NCBI RefSeq assembly: GCF_002812725.1
Contig: NZ_NMUN01000004.1
Span: forward strand, 1 to 64,000
DNA length: 64,000 nucleotides
Source: Microbacterium sp. BR1
GTDB taxonomy: Bacteria; Actinomycetota; Actinomycetes; Actinomycetales; Microbacteriaceae
Direction: 5' to 3'
Shown here: one piece after another, positions 18,337 to 27,795 of the stretch
How the letters are laid out: the number at the start of each line of letters is the position of its first letter
Position numbering within the stretch: position 1 is the first letter of the stretch
Position numbers and translations under genes: made by a program
Notes under the pieces: model-generated
What the model was told of the DNA's origin: nothing
The model's database searches: none
The model's input: only the letters and a program-made list of their open reading frames with translations

Positions 18337-19043
18337 TGGCCGTATCGTCCGCGCCTGCACGTGGCAGCGCATCGCCCGAGTCGCGAACCCCGCATCCCCG
18401 GCGTGGTCGGTCATCGCCTTCAGGCGCGGCAATCGGCGGTGATCCTGAGCCGTGGTGGCCTTCCGATCGAGGCCCCCGTGCGTGCCTGGCGCCAGGTCGG
18501 GTCGCTCTGGGCGCTCGATGATCTCATCGCCGCCGCGGACTACCTGCTGTCGGGCGCGCGGCCGTTGGCCACCTCGGAGCAGCTGCGTGAAGAGATCGAG
18601 GTGATGGGCGACGTACGGCGAGGCATCCTTCGTCGTGCATTGGTCGAGGTGCGCAGCGGCGTGCGTTCGCCTCGCGAGACACGGCTGCGCTTGGCGCTGA
18701 CGCGTGCGGGGCTGCCCGAGCCCGAGATCAACTGGGTCTTGTGTGACGACGGCGGGAGGCCGGTGGCCGAACTCGATCTCGCCTATCCCCGGTGGGGTGT
18801 CTGTCCCGAGTATGACGGCCGTGTGCACGAGACCGACCGGCGCCAGTTCGCGAAGGACGCCGACCGCTGGGACAGCATTCGGGAGCAGGGTTGGGAGCAC
18901 GTGCGCATCCTCAATGTCCATATGCGGAACGGAGCGTGGCGGGCCGTGGAGCGGGTGCGGGGTGCGCTCATCCGTGCCGGCTGGCACGAGGGCGCGTGAG
19001 CCCGCGTCGGTGCCGTCTCGAGGGCCCGGCCCCACGGATGGGG

Positions 19044-19150
19044 TGTCCCACTTCGGTGCGGTATGCGGCGCATATACCGCGCCGAAGTGGGACATGGGTC
19101 ATCGGAAGTGGGACACGGTCCGGGGGTGGGACACGGTCCGGGGGTGGGGG
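19044..19150. repeat. TGTCCCACTT palindrome plus tandem copies, right border of the IS-split locus
   Basis: TGTCCCACTTCGG (19044-19056) pairs with CCGAAGTGGGACA (19082-19094), and the pairing continues inward through CGGTAT/ATACCG. After this hairpin the complementary core recurs as two exact 18-bp tandem units, GTGGGACACGGTCCGGGG, at 19108-19125 and 19126-19143. The core matches the palindrome at 16421-16493. It lies between the split gene and the convergent peptidase gene, so termination is one possible role. Confidence 0.8.
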
Positions 19151-19177
19151 TTGCCGCCGCCGGGAGCGACGCGGCAG

Positions 19178-21319
19178 TCAGGTCGCGTCGGCGACGCCCA
19201 GCACATCGAGCAGCCAGGCGAGCTCGAACGCCCGCTCGCGCCAGGCGTTGTAGCGCCCCGAGACTCCGCCATGTCCGGCGACCATCTCGCACTTCAGCAG
19301 CGCATCCGCGCCCACCTCGCGCAGCCGTGCAACCCACTTCGCCGGTTCGACGTACAGCACGCGCGTGTCGTTGAGCGATGTCACGGCCAGGATCCGGGGA
19401 TAGGTCACGCCCTCGCGCACGTTCTCATACGGCGAGTACGACTTCATGTACGCGTAGACGTCGGGGTCGTGGAGCGGATCGCCCCACTCATCCCACTCGA
19501 TGACGGTCAACGGCAGCGAGGGGTCGAGGATCGTCGTCAGAGCGTCGACGAACGGAACGTCTGCCAGCACACCGGCGAACAACTCGGGCGCCAGGTTCGC
19601 CACCGCTCCCATGAGCAGCCCGCCCGCCGACCCGCCCTCGGCGACGAGGCGGTCGGGCGAGGTGTAGCCGGCGTCGATCAGGTGCAGGGCGCAGTCGACG
19701 AAGTCGGTGAAGGTGTTGCGCTTCTGCGCGAGCTTGCCGTCCTCATACCACTGCCGACCCATCTCGCCGCCGCCGCGCACGTGCGCGACCGCGAACACGA
19801 CGCCGCGGTCGAGCTCCGACAGGCGCGCGACCGAGAAACGCGGCTCGATCGAGTGCTCGTACGAGCCGTAGCCGTACAGGTGCAGCGGGCGGGGTGCGAT
19901 CCCCGCGTCGCCGAACGAGCGCTTCCAGACGAGCGACATCGGAACCTGCGTGCCGTCCTGCGTCGTCGCCCACACCCGCGCCTGCTCGTAATCGGATGCC
20001 TCGTACCCGCCCAGCACCGGCTGGCGCTTGCGCAGCAGCAGTTCGCCGTCGGCAAGGCGGTAGTCGTAGACGGTGTTCGGGGTGACGAACGAGTCGTAGC
20101 CCAGGCGCAACATGGGCGGGGCCCACTCGCGATTGCCGCCGAAGCCCGCCGCGTATATCGGTTCATCGAACGCGAGCTCGTCGACGTCGCCGGTCGCGTA
20201 ATCGAGCAGGCCGATGCGGGCGAGGCCCTCGCGCCGGTACTCGATCGTCGCGAAGTCGCGGAAGCAATCCACATCGAGCAGACGGATGCCGGGAGTGTGC
20301 GGGCGCACGATGGTGCGATCGCCCGCGGGGTCGGACGCCGGGACCCGGACCAGTTCGAAGTCCAGGGCATCCTCGTTGTGCAGGATGTACAGCTGGTCGG
20401 CACCGTCGACGATCGCGTGGTCAACCGAGTACTCGATGCCCTCGCGGCGCGGCCAGACGACGCGCGGTTCGGCGGTCAGGTCGTCCGCGGGCACCAGCCA
20501 GACCTCGGACGTGATCGACGAACCGAGCCCGATGACGAGGAACTTCTCGCTGCGGGTGAAGCCGCCGCCCAGCCAGTAGCGCTCGTCGGGCTCGTGGAAG
20601 AGCTTGACGTCGTCCGCGACCGGCGTGCCGACCACGTGGCGCCAGAGGGTGTCGGGGCGCCAGGCGTCGTCGACGGTCGAGTAGATGATCGACGCGCCGT
20701 CGGGCGAGAACTCCGCGCCGGAGGAGGTTCCGGGGATCTCGTCGCCGTGCTCGGCTCCGGTCTCGAGGTCGCGCACGCGGATCGTGTACCGCTCGTCGCC
20801 CGCCACGTCGACGCCGAAGAGCATGAGGCGTCCGTCGTCCGACACGTCGAACGATCCGAGCGAGAAGAACTCGTTGCCCTCGGCCTCGACGTTGGCGTCG
20901 AGCAGCACCTGTTCGCCGGGTACGGCTTCGCCGGGCGTCAGTTGCGGCGGGGTCCAGTCATCCGGCGATGCCAGGGGAGCGCGGCACTGCACGCCGTATT
21001 GCTTGCCCTCGATCGTGCGCCCGTAGTACCACCACGCGCCGCGGCGTGACGGAACGGACAGGTCGGTCTCGAGCGTGCGCTCCTTGATCTCACCGAAGAT
21101 GCGTTCGCGCAACCCCGCGAGGTGCGCCGTGCGCTCGGCCGTATAGGCGTTCTCGGCCTCGAGGTGGGCGATGACGGCCCCGTCGTCCTTCGCGCGCATC
21201 CACTCGTACGGATCCTCCACGACGTCGCCGTGGAACTCGCGGCTGTGCGGCACGTGCGGCGCCGAGGGGGCGGATGTCTGGGGTCGGTCGTTCTCGGTGG
21301 TCGAGGCGTCGTGGGTCAC
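19178..21319 (-). CDS. S9-family serine peptidase (oligopeptidase B)
   Basis: Oligopeptidase B cuts peptides after basic residues in the cytosol. The 713-aa product has the EDPYEWMR motif of the N-terminal beta-propeller and the catalytic Ser in EGGSAGGLLMG. The Asp is in NDTRVLYVEPAKW and the His in AGHGGVSGRY. No signal peptide is seen. On the minus strand a TAACGT hexamer ends 6 nt before the GTG start, implying a leaderless mRNA and supporting this start. It is convergent with the split gene to its left. Confidence 0.93.
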   Translation of the reverse strand: MTHDASTTENDRPQTSAPSAPHVPHSREFHGDVVEDPYEWMRAKDDGAVIAHLEAENAYTAERTAHLAGLRERIFGEIKERTLETDLSVPSRRGAWWYYGRTIEGKQYGVQCRAPLASPDDWTPPQLTPGEAVPGEQVLLDANVEAEGNEFFSLGSFDVSDDGRLMLFGVDVAGDERYTIRVRDLETGAEHGDEIPGTSSGAEFSPDGASIIYSTVDDAWRPDTLWRHVVGTPVADDVKLFHEPDERYWLGGGFTRSEKFLVIGLGSSITSEVWLVPADDLTAEPRVVWPRREGIEYSVDHAIVDGADQLYILHNEDALDFELVRVPASDPAGDRTIVRPHTPGIRLLDVDCFRDFATIEYRREGLARIGLLDYATGDVDELAFDEPIYAAGFGGNREWAPPMLRLGYDSFVTPNTVYDYRLADGELLLRKRQPVLGGYEASDYEQARVWATTQDGTQVPMSLVWKRSFGDAGIAPRPLHLYGYGSYEHSIEPRFSVARLSELDRGVVFAVAHVRGGGEMGRQWYEDGKLAQKRNTFTDFVDCALHLIDAGYTSPDRLVAEGGSAGGLLMGAVANLAPELFAGVLADVPFVDALTTILDPSLPLTVIEWDEWGDPLHDPDVYAYMKSYSPYENVREGVTYPRILAVTSLNDTRVLYVEPAKWVARLREVGADALLKCEMVAGHGGVSGRYNAWRERAFELAWLLDVLGVADAT

Positions 21320-21453
21320 GGACCCACGTTAGCCGAGGCATCCGGGCAGGGCGTCGACGCCGCTCGCGTGGCAGTCGATGCGCGTGGGAGGCGGTCCGAT
21401 GCCGCGTTTCGTGGCCGGGGAGGGGTCAGGCATTCGGTCCGAGCGGGCCCGCG

Positions 21454-23037
21454 CTACGTCACGGTGACGAGGGTGCGCTGCCATCCGCTCGAGCCGTCGG
21501 GGGCGATCGGGGCGCGCTCCTGCGTCTGAGTCTCGCCCGCGGCGTTCACCGCGCGTACCGTGACGTAGTGCGTGCCCGGAGTCGCATCCCAGTCGACGAA
21601 CCACTGCACCCACGTGTCGACGCCGACCGCGGTCGAGAGCGTCGCGACCTGCCAGTCGCCGTCGTCGATCGACACTTCGACGCGGTCGATGCCGACCGTC
21701 TGCGCCCACGCGACACCCGCGATGGGGACGCGTCCCGCGGCGACCGGGTTGCCGGGCCGGGGCGTGTCGATGCGCGACGACATCTTGATCGGCGCCTGGG
21801 CGCTGTATCCGCGGGGCGTCCAGTAGGCCTCGTCGTCCGCGAAGGTCGTGACCTTCAGCTCTGTGAGCCACTTCGTCGCCGACACGTAGCCATACAGCCC
21901 GGGCACGACCATCCGCACCGGAAAGCCGTGCTCGAGGGGGAGGGCCTCGCCGTTCATCGCCACGGCGAGGATCGCGTCGAGCCCGTCGTCCGTCAGCGAT
22001 TCGAGCGGTGTGCTCGCGGTGAATCCGTCCACGCTGCGCGAGAGCACCATGTCCGCCCCCGCGGCGGGCCCGGCTGCGCGCAGGACGTCGCGGATCGGCA
22101 CGCCCCACCATTTCGCGGTGCCGACGAGGTCCCCGCCGACCTCGTTGGACACGCAGGTGAGGGTCACGGAGTACTCGTCCAGGCCCATCCCGACCAGGTC
22201 GTCGAACGTCAGCTCCAGGGGGGTGTCGACCATGCCCACGACGCTCAGGCGCCAGGTCCCGGGATCGACGCTCGGCACCGTCAGCGCGGTGTCGACGCGG
22301 TAGAAGTCCGCGTTGGGTGTGTAGAGGGGCGAGATGCCCGGGATGTCGAGTTCGGCGCCCGCGGGAACCGTCACGGTCGTGCGGGGCGCGGGAAGGTTCA
22401 GCCCGCGCCGGATCGCCGCGATCGAGGATGTCGTGGCCCCGGCTACTCGCGAGCCGATACCCACGACCACCGCACCCGCGGCCGCGATGCCGCCGATCAG
22501 CAGGAAGCGGCGTCGAGCCACGCCCGCCGCGGCTCCCGACGTCGAGCCGGACGAGGCGTTCACACCAGAACGCCAGGCGCGGAGCATCCGTCCCAGAACG
22601 ACGACCAACGCGGCGCCCGCGACGGCGCCGGCGACCGAGGGGATCCACGACAGCGCTGTGGCTCCCGCGCGCGTCACGACGGCGGCGACGGACAGGACGC
22701 CCGCTATGCCCAGGGCGATCGCGCCGAGGGGAGGGCGGACGAGTTCGAGGATGCCCGCGATCGCCGAGGCGATCAGCACGGCGAGGCCGAGGCCCACGAG
22801 GAGCGCGATCTTGTCGTATTCGCCGAACGTCGCGATCGCGAACTCCTTGAAGGGCTGCGGCACGATGTCGATCACGAACGACCCGACCGCGAGCAGGGGC
22901 GACCCTCCGCGAGCGAACAGCAGCGCGAGAAGCTCGGCGATGGCGAGGAACACCGCCGCGCTGACGACCCCGGCGAGCGCCGCCCACGCGAGGAACCGCT
23001 TGGTCCCCGGTCGCTTCACCCTGTTCGGGTTCGCCAT
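21454..23037 (-). CDS. Membrane-anchored molybdopterin-dependent oxidoreductase (sulfite-oxidase fold)
   Basis: The 527-aa product starts with a polytopic membrane region (about four or five helices within residues 15-150). An ARRRFLLIGG segment and another helix follow (175-200). The sulfite-oxidase-type molybdopterin domain carries the molybdenum-ligating cysteine in VTLTCVSNEVGG (C295), and the end (about 420-527) is the Ig-like dimerisation domain. The catalytic part probably faces outside. The substrate cannot be inferred. The frame is open upstream; ATG 23037 gives the expected MANPNRVKRPG start. It is divergent from the phosphoesterase gene. Confidence 0.88.
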   Translation of the reverse strand: MANPNRVKRPGTKRFLAWAALAGVVSAAVFLAIAELLALLFARGGSPLLAVGSFVIDIVPQPFKEFAIATFGEYDKIALLVGLGLAVLIASAIAGILELVRPPLGAIALGIAGVLSVAAVVTRAGATALSWIPSVAGAVAGAALVVVLGRMLRAWRSGVNASSGSTSGAAAGVARRRFLLIGGIAAAGAVVVGIGSRVAGATTSSIAAIRRGLNLPAPRTTVTVPAGAELDIPGISPLYTPNADFYRVDTALTVPSVDPGTWRLSVVGMVDTPLELTFDDLVGMGLDEYSVTLTCVSNEVGGDLVGTAKWWGVPIRDVLRAAGPAAGADMVLSRSVDGFTASTPLESLTDDGLDAILAVAMNGEALPLEHGFPVRMVVPGLYGYVSATKWLTELKVTTFADDEAYWTPRGYSAQAPIKMSSRIDTPRPGNPVAAGRVPIAGVAWAQTVGIDRVEVSIDDGDWQVATLSTAVGVDTWVQWFVDWDATPGTHYVTVRAVNAAGETQTQERAPIAPDGSSGWQRTLVTVT

Positions 23038-23120
23038 GATCGTCTCCGCCCCGCGCACCGCCCTGGCCCGCACTCCCGTATTCGCCGCGGACGGGCGATC
23101 GGATTGCACGGGGCCCCTAT

Positions 23121-23177
23121 CGAGAGGACGCAACATGCCGTGGCTACTTGTCGAGCGCGGCATGTTGCGACCTCTCG
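23121..23177. repeat. 20-bp inverted repeat between divergent genes
   Basis: CGAGAGGACGCAACATGCCG (23121-23140) pairs with CGGCATGTTGCGACCTCTCG (23158-23177) with one mismatch and a 17-nt loop. It lies between two divergent starts, so it is not a terminator of either neighbour. Architecture matches the other long intergenic palindromes here. Confidence 0.8.
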
Positions 23178-23227
23178 TGGGCGGCATATCGCCTTGTCGC
23201 GTCCGAACCTCGACATAGGCTGGGCGG

Positions 23228-24157
23228 GTGACCGAGACCTCCGTCGCCTTCGGGCAGTACCCGCCCGCGAAGCGCACGATCATCCACGTGAGCGATACCC
23301 ACCTGCTCGCCGGAAACGTGCCACTCGGCGGCCGCTACGACACCGAAGCGAACCTTCGCCGAACGATGGACCGGGTCGTCGAGCTCGGCCTCACGCCCGA
23401 TGCGCTCGTGTTCACGGGTGACCTGACCGACCTCGGCGAAGCCGACGCCTACGCGCGGCTCCTCGCCATCATCGAGCCCGTGGCGCGGGAGTGGGGATGC
23501 CCCGTGGCCTGGGTCGCGGGAAACCACGACGAACGCCCGGCGCTCCGCAGCGGTCTGCTCGGGCTCGAACCGAGCGAGGATCCGGTGCTGGGGGAGTGGG
23601 ATCTCGGGGGGCTGCGCCTGCTCGCCCTCGATACGAGCGTGCCGGGCTGGCATCACGGCGATCTGGACGACGCGCAACTCGACTGGTTGGGCGACAGGCT
23701 CGCCGATCCGGCGCCGCTCGGCACGATCCTCGCGCTGCACCACCCCCCGCTGCCGAGCCATGTGCCGCTCTTCGGGATCCTCGAGCTGCAGCGACAGGAG
23801 CGCCTCGCCGCGGTCATCTCGGGAAGCGACGTGCGCGCGATTCTCGCCGGTCATCTGCACTACTCGACGAGCGGAACCTTCGCCGGCGTCCCCGTGAGCG
23901 TCGCGGCGGCCACGTGCTACACGATGGACATCGCCCGCCCCGCGCTGTCGGTCAATGGCATGGACGCCGGGCAGTCGTTCCACCTCGTGCACGTCTACGA
24001 CGACACGATCACGCACTCCGTCGTACCTGTCTCGGGTGCGGCCGAGGGTGATTACTTCGCCCCGGAGTGGTACGAGCGGATGTCCCGGCTCACCCCCACC
24101 GAGCGCCTCGAAGTCTTCTCGCGCAAGCCCGATCGAGGAGCCGCTCCGAGCGCTTGA
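23228..24157 (+). CDS. Metallophosphoesterase, CpdA-like
   Basis: The 309-aa product has the complete calcineurin-like metal-binding set: SDTHL (D23, H25), FTGDLTD, GNHDE, the LHHPPLP block and GHLHYS. This arrangement is typical of 3',5'-cyclic-nucleotide phosphodiesterases of the CpdA type, but substrates of such enzymes vary. A TAGGCT hexamer (23216-23221) ends 6 nt before the GTG start, so the mRNA is probably leaderless. It stands alone before the MerR gene. Confidence 0.88.
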   Translation: MTETSVAFGQYPPAKRTIIHVSDTHLLAGNVPLGGRYDTEANLRRTMDRVVELGLTPDALVFTGDLTDLGEADAYARLLAIIEPVAREWGCPVAWVAGNHDERPALRSGLLGLEPSEDPVLGEWDLGGLRLLALDTSVPGWHHGDLDDAQLDWLGDRLADPAPLGTILALHHPPLPSHVPLFGILELQRQERLAAVISGSDVRAILAGHLHYSTSGTFAGVPVSVAAATCYTMDIARPALSVNGMDAGQSFHLVHVYDDTITHSVVPVSGAAEGDYFAPEWYERMSRLTPTERLEVFSRKPDRGAAPSA

Positions 24158-24184
24158 CTTCGAGTGCGCTCGAAGTTCTAGCGT
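24154..24184 (+). promoter_or_regulatory. MerR-type promoter with palindromic operator and 19-bp spacer
   Basis: The -35 TTGACT (24154-24159) and -10 TAGCGT (24179-24184) are separated by 19 bp, the long spacer characteristic of promoters twisted open by MerR proteins. Between and overlapping them lies a palindrome, ACTTCGAG-TGCG-CTCGAAGT (24157-24176). The -10 ends 6 nt before the merR-family ATG, so the operon transcript is probably leaderless and autoregulated. Confidence 0.8.
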
Positions 24185-24190
24185 GGGGGC

Positions 24191-24588
24191 ATGACCCTCA
24201 CTCACGAACCGGCACCCAACCGGGACGGCGTCGCGATCTCGGATGCGGCGGCCGCGACGGGACTCTCGACGCACACTCTGCGCTACTACGAACGTGCGGG
24301 GCTCATGCTCGATCCGGTCGAGCGTGCGTCGTCGTCGCACCGTCGCTACGGCGACGCCGACATCGCCTGGGTTCAGTTTCTGACGAGGCTGCGGTCGACC
24401 GGCATGCCCATTACGACGATCCGCGAGTACACCGAGTTGGTCCGGCGCGGTGACGAGACGGTCGACGCGCGCCGCGAACTGCTCGTGCGGCACCGCGTCG
24501 CCGTGCTGAACCAGCTCGACGACATCTCGGCGAGCCTCGCCGCCATCGATATCAAGATCGCCATCTACGAAGAAAGAGGAGCCAACGC

Positions 24589-24592
<4 letters not shown>
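24191..24592 (+). CDS. MerR-family transcriptional regulator
   Basis: The 133-aa product has the winged-helix DNA-binding region [20 protein letters not shown] at its N-terminus, the [18 protein letters not shown] wing, and a C-terminal coiled coil (about 85-125). It lacks the cysteine cluster of metal sensors. It would bind the palindrome directly upstream and control itself and the co-transcribed aldo-keto reductase, with which it overlaps by 4 nt. The inducer is unknown; electrophilic or oxidising compounds are a guess from this regulator-reductase pairing. Confidence 0.9.
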
Positions 24593-25566
<974 letters not shown>

Positions 25567-25591
25567 TTCGAGGAGCGTCGGCTCGCGTCGG

Positions 25592-25641
25592 CGGAGGACT
25601 TCTGCGCCGGAGGAGGGCTTTCTCGGGCGCAGAGTCCTCCG
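25592..25641. repeat. Inverted repeat after the aldo/keto reductase gene
   Basis: CGGAGGACTTCTGCGCC (25592-25608) pairs with GGCGCAGAGTCCTCCG (25626-25641) except for one bulged base, across a 17-nt loop. A partial third copy of the arm (CCGGAATCCTCTGCCGG) follows. It lies 26 nt after a stop codon and may act as a terminator, though no T-tract follows. Confidence 0.7.
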
Positions 25642-25746
25642 GCCGCGCCGGAATCCTCTGCCGGCGGCGCCACGACGGGCGGGGGGCGCGGCGCGTTAGG
25701 CTCGGGGCACCTCTATCCGCCGTGATCGACCCACAAGGACACCCAC

Positions 25747-27213
25747 ATGGCCTCCCACATCGACGTGGACGCAACGTCGGCCACCCGCACCGAATCCGAC
25801 TCCCTCGGAACCCTCGAGATCCCCATCGACGCGTATTGGGGCATCCATACCGCCCGCGCGCTCGAGAACTTCCCGATCGCCAAGCGGCCCATCTCGGTGT
25901 ATCCCGAGCTGGTGCGTGCGCTGGCGATGGTCAAGCAGGCGTCCGCGCGAGCCAACCGCGAGATCGGCGTATTGGACGCCGAGAGGGCCGAGCTGATCGA
26001 CCGTGCGGCACAGCGCATCATCGACGGTGAGTTTCACGACCAGTTCGTGGTCGGGGTCATCCAGGGCGGCGCGGGCACGTCGACCAACATGAACGCCAAC
26101 GAGGTCATCACCAACGTGGCGCTCGAGCTGGCGGGAAGATCCAAGGGCGACTACGCGTTCCTGTCGCCGATCGATCACACGAATCGCAGCCAGTCCACCA
26201 ACGACGTCTATCCGACCGCCATCAAGGTGGGGTTGAGCCTGGCGCTGGTCAGTCTGCTCGACGAGCTCGACCTGCTGCGCAGGTCTTTCCTCGCCAAGGC
26301 CACGGAGTTCCGCGACGTGCTCAAGGTCGGACGCACGCAGCTGCAGGATGCCGTGCCGATGACGCTCGGGCAGGAGTTCCACGGCTTCGCCACGACGCTC
26401 GGCGAGGACTACCACCGTCTGCGCGAGAACGCCCACCTGCTGACAGAGATCAACATGGGCGCGACCGCGATCGGCACGGGTATCACCGCGCACCGCAGTT
26501 ACGCGCAGTCGGTCGTTCGGCAGCTCAGCCATATCTCGGGGCTGCCGCTCGAGACCGCGGCGGACCTGGTCGAATCGACGAGCGACACCGGCTCGTTCAT
26601 GTCGTTCTCGGCGTCGCTCAAACGCAATGCCATCAAGCTCTCGAAGATCTGCAACGATCTGCGGCTGCTGTCCTCGGGACCGCAGGCGGGGTTCGGCGAG
26701 ATCAACCTGCCCGCGAGGCAGGCCGGGTCCAGCATCATGCCCGGCAAGGTGAATCCCGTCATCCCCGAGGTCGTCAACCAGGTGGCCTTCGCGGTCGCCG
26801 GAGCGGATGTCACGGTCACGATGGCCGTCGAAGGCGGACAGCTGCAACTGAACGCGTTCGAACCCGTCATCGCGCACTCGATCTTCCAGTCGATCACGTG
26901 GATGCGTCAGGCCATGTGGACCCTGCGGGTCAACTGCGTCGACGGCATAACGGCGAACCGCGATCGGCTCGGTGCGATGGTCGGGTCGTCGGTCGGGGTC
27001 GTCACGGCTCTCACACCGTTCATCGGGTATGCGGCATCCGCGGCGCTCGCCAAGGCGGCGCTGCTCACCGGGCGGAATGTCGGCGATTTGGTCGTCGAGG
27101 CGGGATTGATGTCGGCGGAAGAGGTCGCCAAGCAGCTGTCGCCCGCGCGCCTGTCGGGACTCGAGGCCGTCACCGCCGCGATCCCGATCGTCGTCGCCGC
27201 CGAAGATCTCTGA
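25747..27213 (+). CDS. aspA: Aspartate ammonia-lyase
   Basis: Aspartase converts L-aspartate to fumarate and ammonia. The 488-aa product has the superfamily signature GSSIMPGKVNP followed by VIPEVVNQVAF, which is typical of aspartases rather than fumarases. QLNAFEPVIAHS and SSGPQAGFGEINLPARQAG are also present. Promoter-like TTAGGCT lies about 50 nt upstream, and an AAGGACACCC ribosome binding site precedes the ATG. Fumarase is the main alternative, judged less likely. Confidence 0.9.
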   Translation: MASHIDVDATSATRTESDSLGTLEIPIDAYWGIHTARALENFPIAKRPISVYPELVRALAMVKQASARANREIGVLDAERAELIDRAAQRIIDGEFHDQFVVGVIQGGAGTSTNMNANEVITNVALELAGRSKGDYAFLSPIDHTNRSQSTNDVYPTAIKVGLSLALVSLLDELDLLRRSFLAKATEFRDVLKVGRTQLQDAVPMTLGQEFHGFATTLGEDYHRLRENAHLLTEINMGATAIGTGITAHRSYAQSVVRQLSHISGLPLETAADLVESTSDTGSFMSFSASLKRNAIKLSKICNDLRLLSSGPQAGFGEINLPARQAGSSIMPGKVNPVIPEVVNQVAFAVAGADVTVTMAVEGGQLQLNAFEPVIAHSIFQSITWMRQAMWTLRVNCVDGITANRDRLGAMVGSSVGVVTALTPFIGYAASAALAKAALLTGRNVGDLVVEAGLMSAEEVAKQLSPARLSGLEAVTAAIPIVVAAEDL

Positions 27214-27302
27214 CATCAGGTTGCGGATGAATGAACGCGCGCCGTTGCCGGTGTTCATAGAGAACCGATAGGTTCGAGGCCGTACCGACGAGAGGATTTC
27301 TC

Positions 27303-27692
27303 ATGACCGACGCCAACGCACCCGCGGACCACACCCCGCCGCCGCCCACCTACCCCTCCGCGCCCCCGGCACCCGCCGGAGCGGCACCCGGAGCCCCCGT
27401 CCCGGGCAAGACGCTCGGCATCGTCGCCCTGATCGTCGCGTTCTTCGCGAACATCATCGGCCTGATCCTCGGAATCGTGGCGCTCGTGCAGAGCCGCAAG
27501 GCCGGGCACAAGAACACCCCCGCGGTGTGGGCGATCATCGTCGGAGCGGTCCTCACCGTTGTCGGCATCATCGTCGCGATCGTCCTCGTCAGCATCTTCG
27601 CCGCGGGCGCGGCCGAGCTGCTGCGCCAGTGCGCCGACCTCGGCCCGGGCACCTGGACGCTCGACAACGGCGTCACGATCACCTGCGGCTAG
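27303..27692 (+). CDS. DUF4190-type small membrane protein
   Basis: The 129-aa product has a Pro/Ala-rich cytoplasmic N-terminus (about 38 residues), then two membrane helices separated by a short basic loop (QSRKAGHKNTPAVWAIIVG), and a short exported tail with two cysteines. This is the DUF4190 pattern. The function is unknown. A TAGGTT hexamer lies about 30 nt upstream and an AGAGGA ribosome binding site precedes the ATG. Confidence 0.8.
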   Translation: MTDANAPADHTPPPPTYPSAPPAPAGAAPGAPVPGKTLGIVALIVAFFANIIGLILGIVALVQSRKAGHKNTPAVWAIIVGAVLTVVGIIVAIVLVSIFAAGAAELLRQCADLGPGTWTLDNGVTITCG

Positions 27693-27702
27693 GACTCGCC
27701 GT

Positions 27703-27778
27703 CCGGTCGTTGAGCGGACGCAGGACGGCGGAGCGGGCGTCGTCTCGTCTCGCGCTTCCCGCCTCGCTCAACGACCGG
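27703..27778. repeat. Perfect 14-bp inverted repeat between convergent genes
   Basis: CCGGTCGTTGAGCG (27703-27716) and CGCTCAACGACCGG (27765-27778) pair perfectly across 48 nt. The GGTCGTTGAGCG...CGCTCAACGACC arms look like an intergenic palindrome I recall as abundant in Microbacteriaceae genomes. It lies 11 nt after one stop codon and 18 nt from the convergent stop, so a bidirectional terminator role is plausible. Confidence 0.75.
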
Positions 27779-27795
27779 TGGATCGATCGTGCGCG

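Larger units (their letters stand above)
16633..18999 (+). pseudogene. IS-interrupted gene with antitoxin-like N-terminus and DUF559-like C-terminus
   Basis: The first 86 codons (16633-16890) run into an IS256-family element and stop shortly inside it. Codons 87-306 resume at 18337-18999. Removing the element and one copy of the 8-bp target duplication restores one continuous 306-aa frame through MPE-WPYRPRLHV. The N-terminus (EARAMGVNAARLSRSDL, FSHETALEAAG) resembles the AbiEi-type winged-helix module. The C-terminus (SPRETRLRLAL, ELDLAYP, CPEYDGRVHETDRRQF) resembles DUF559/very-short-patch-repair-type endonuclease folds. Family names are from memory of motifs, not a search. The gene is presumably inactive; an ATG at 18361 could start a C-terminal fragment. 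Confidence 0.85.
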
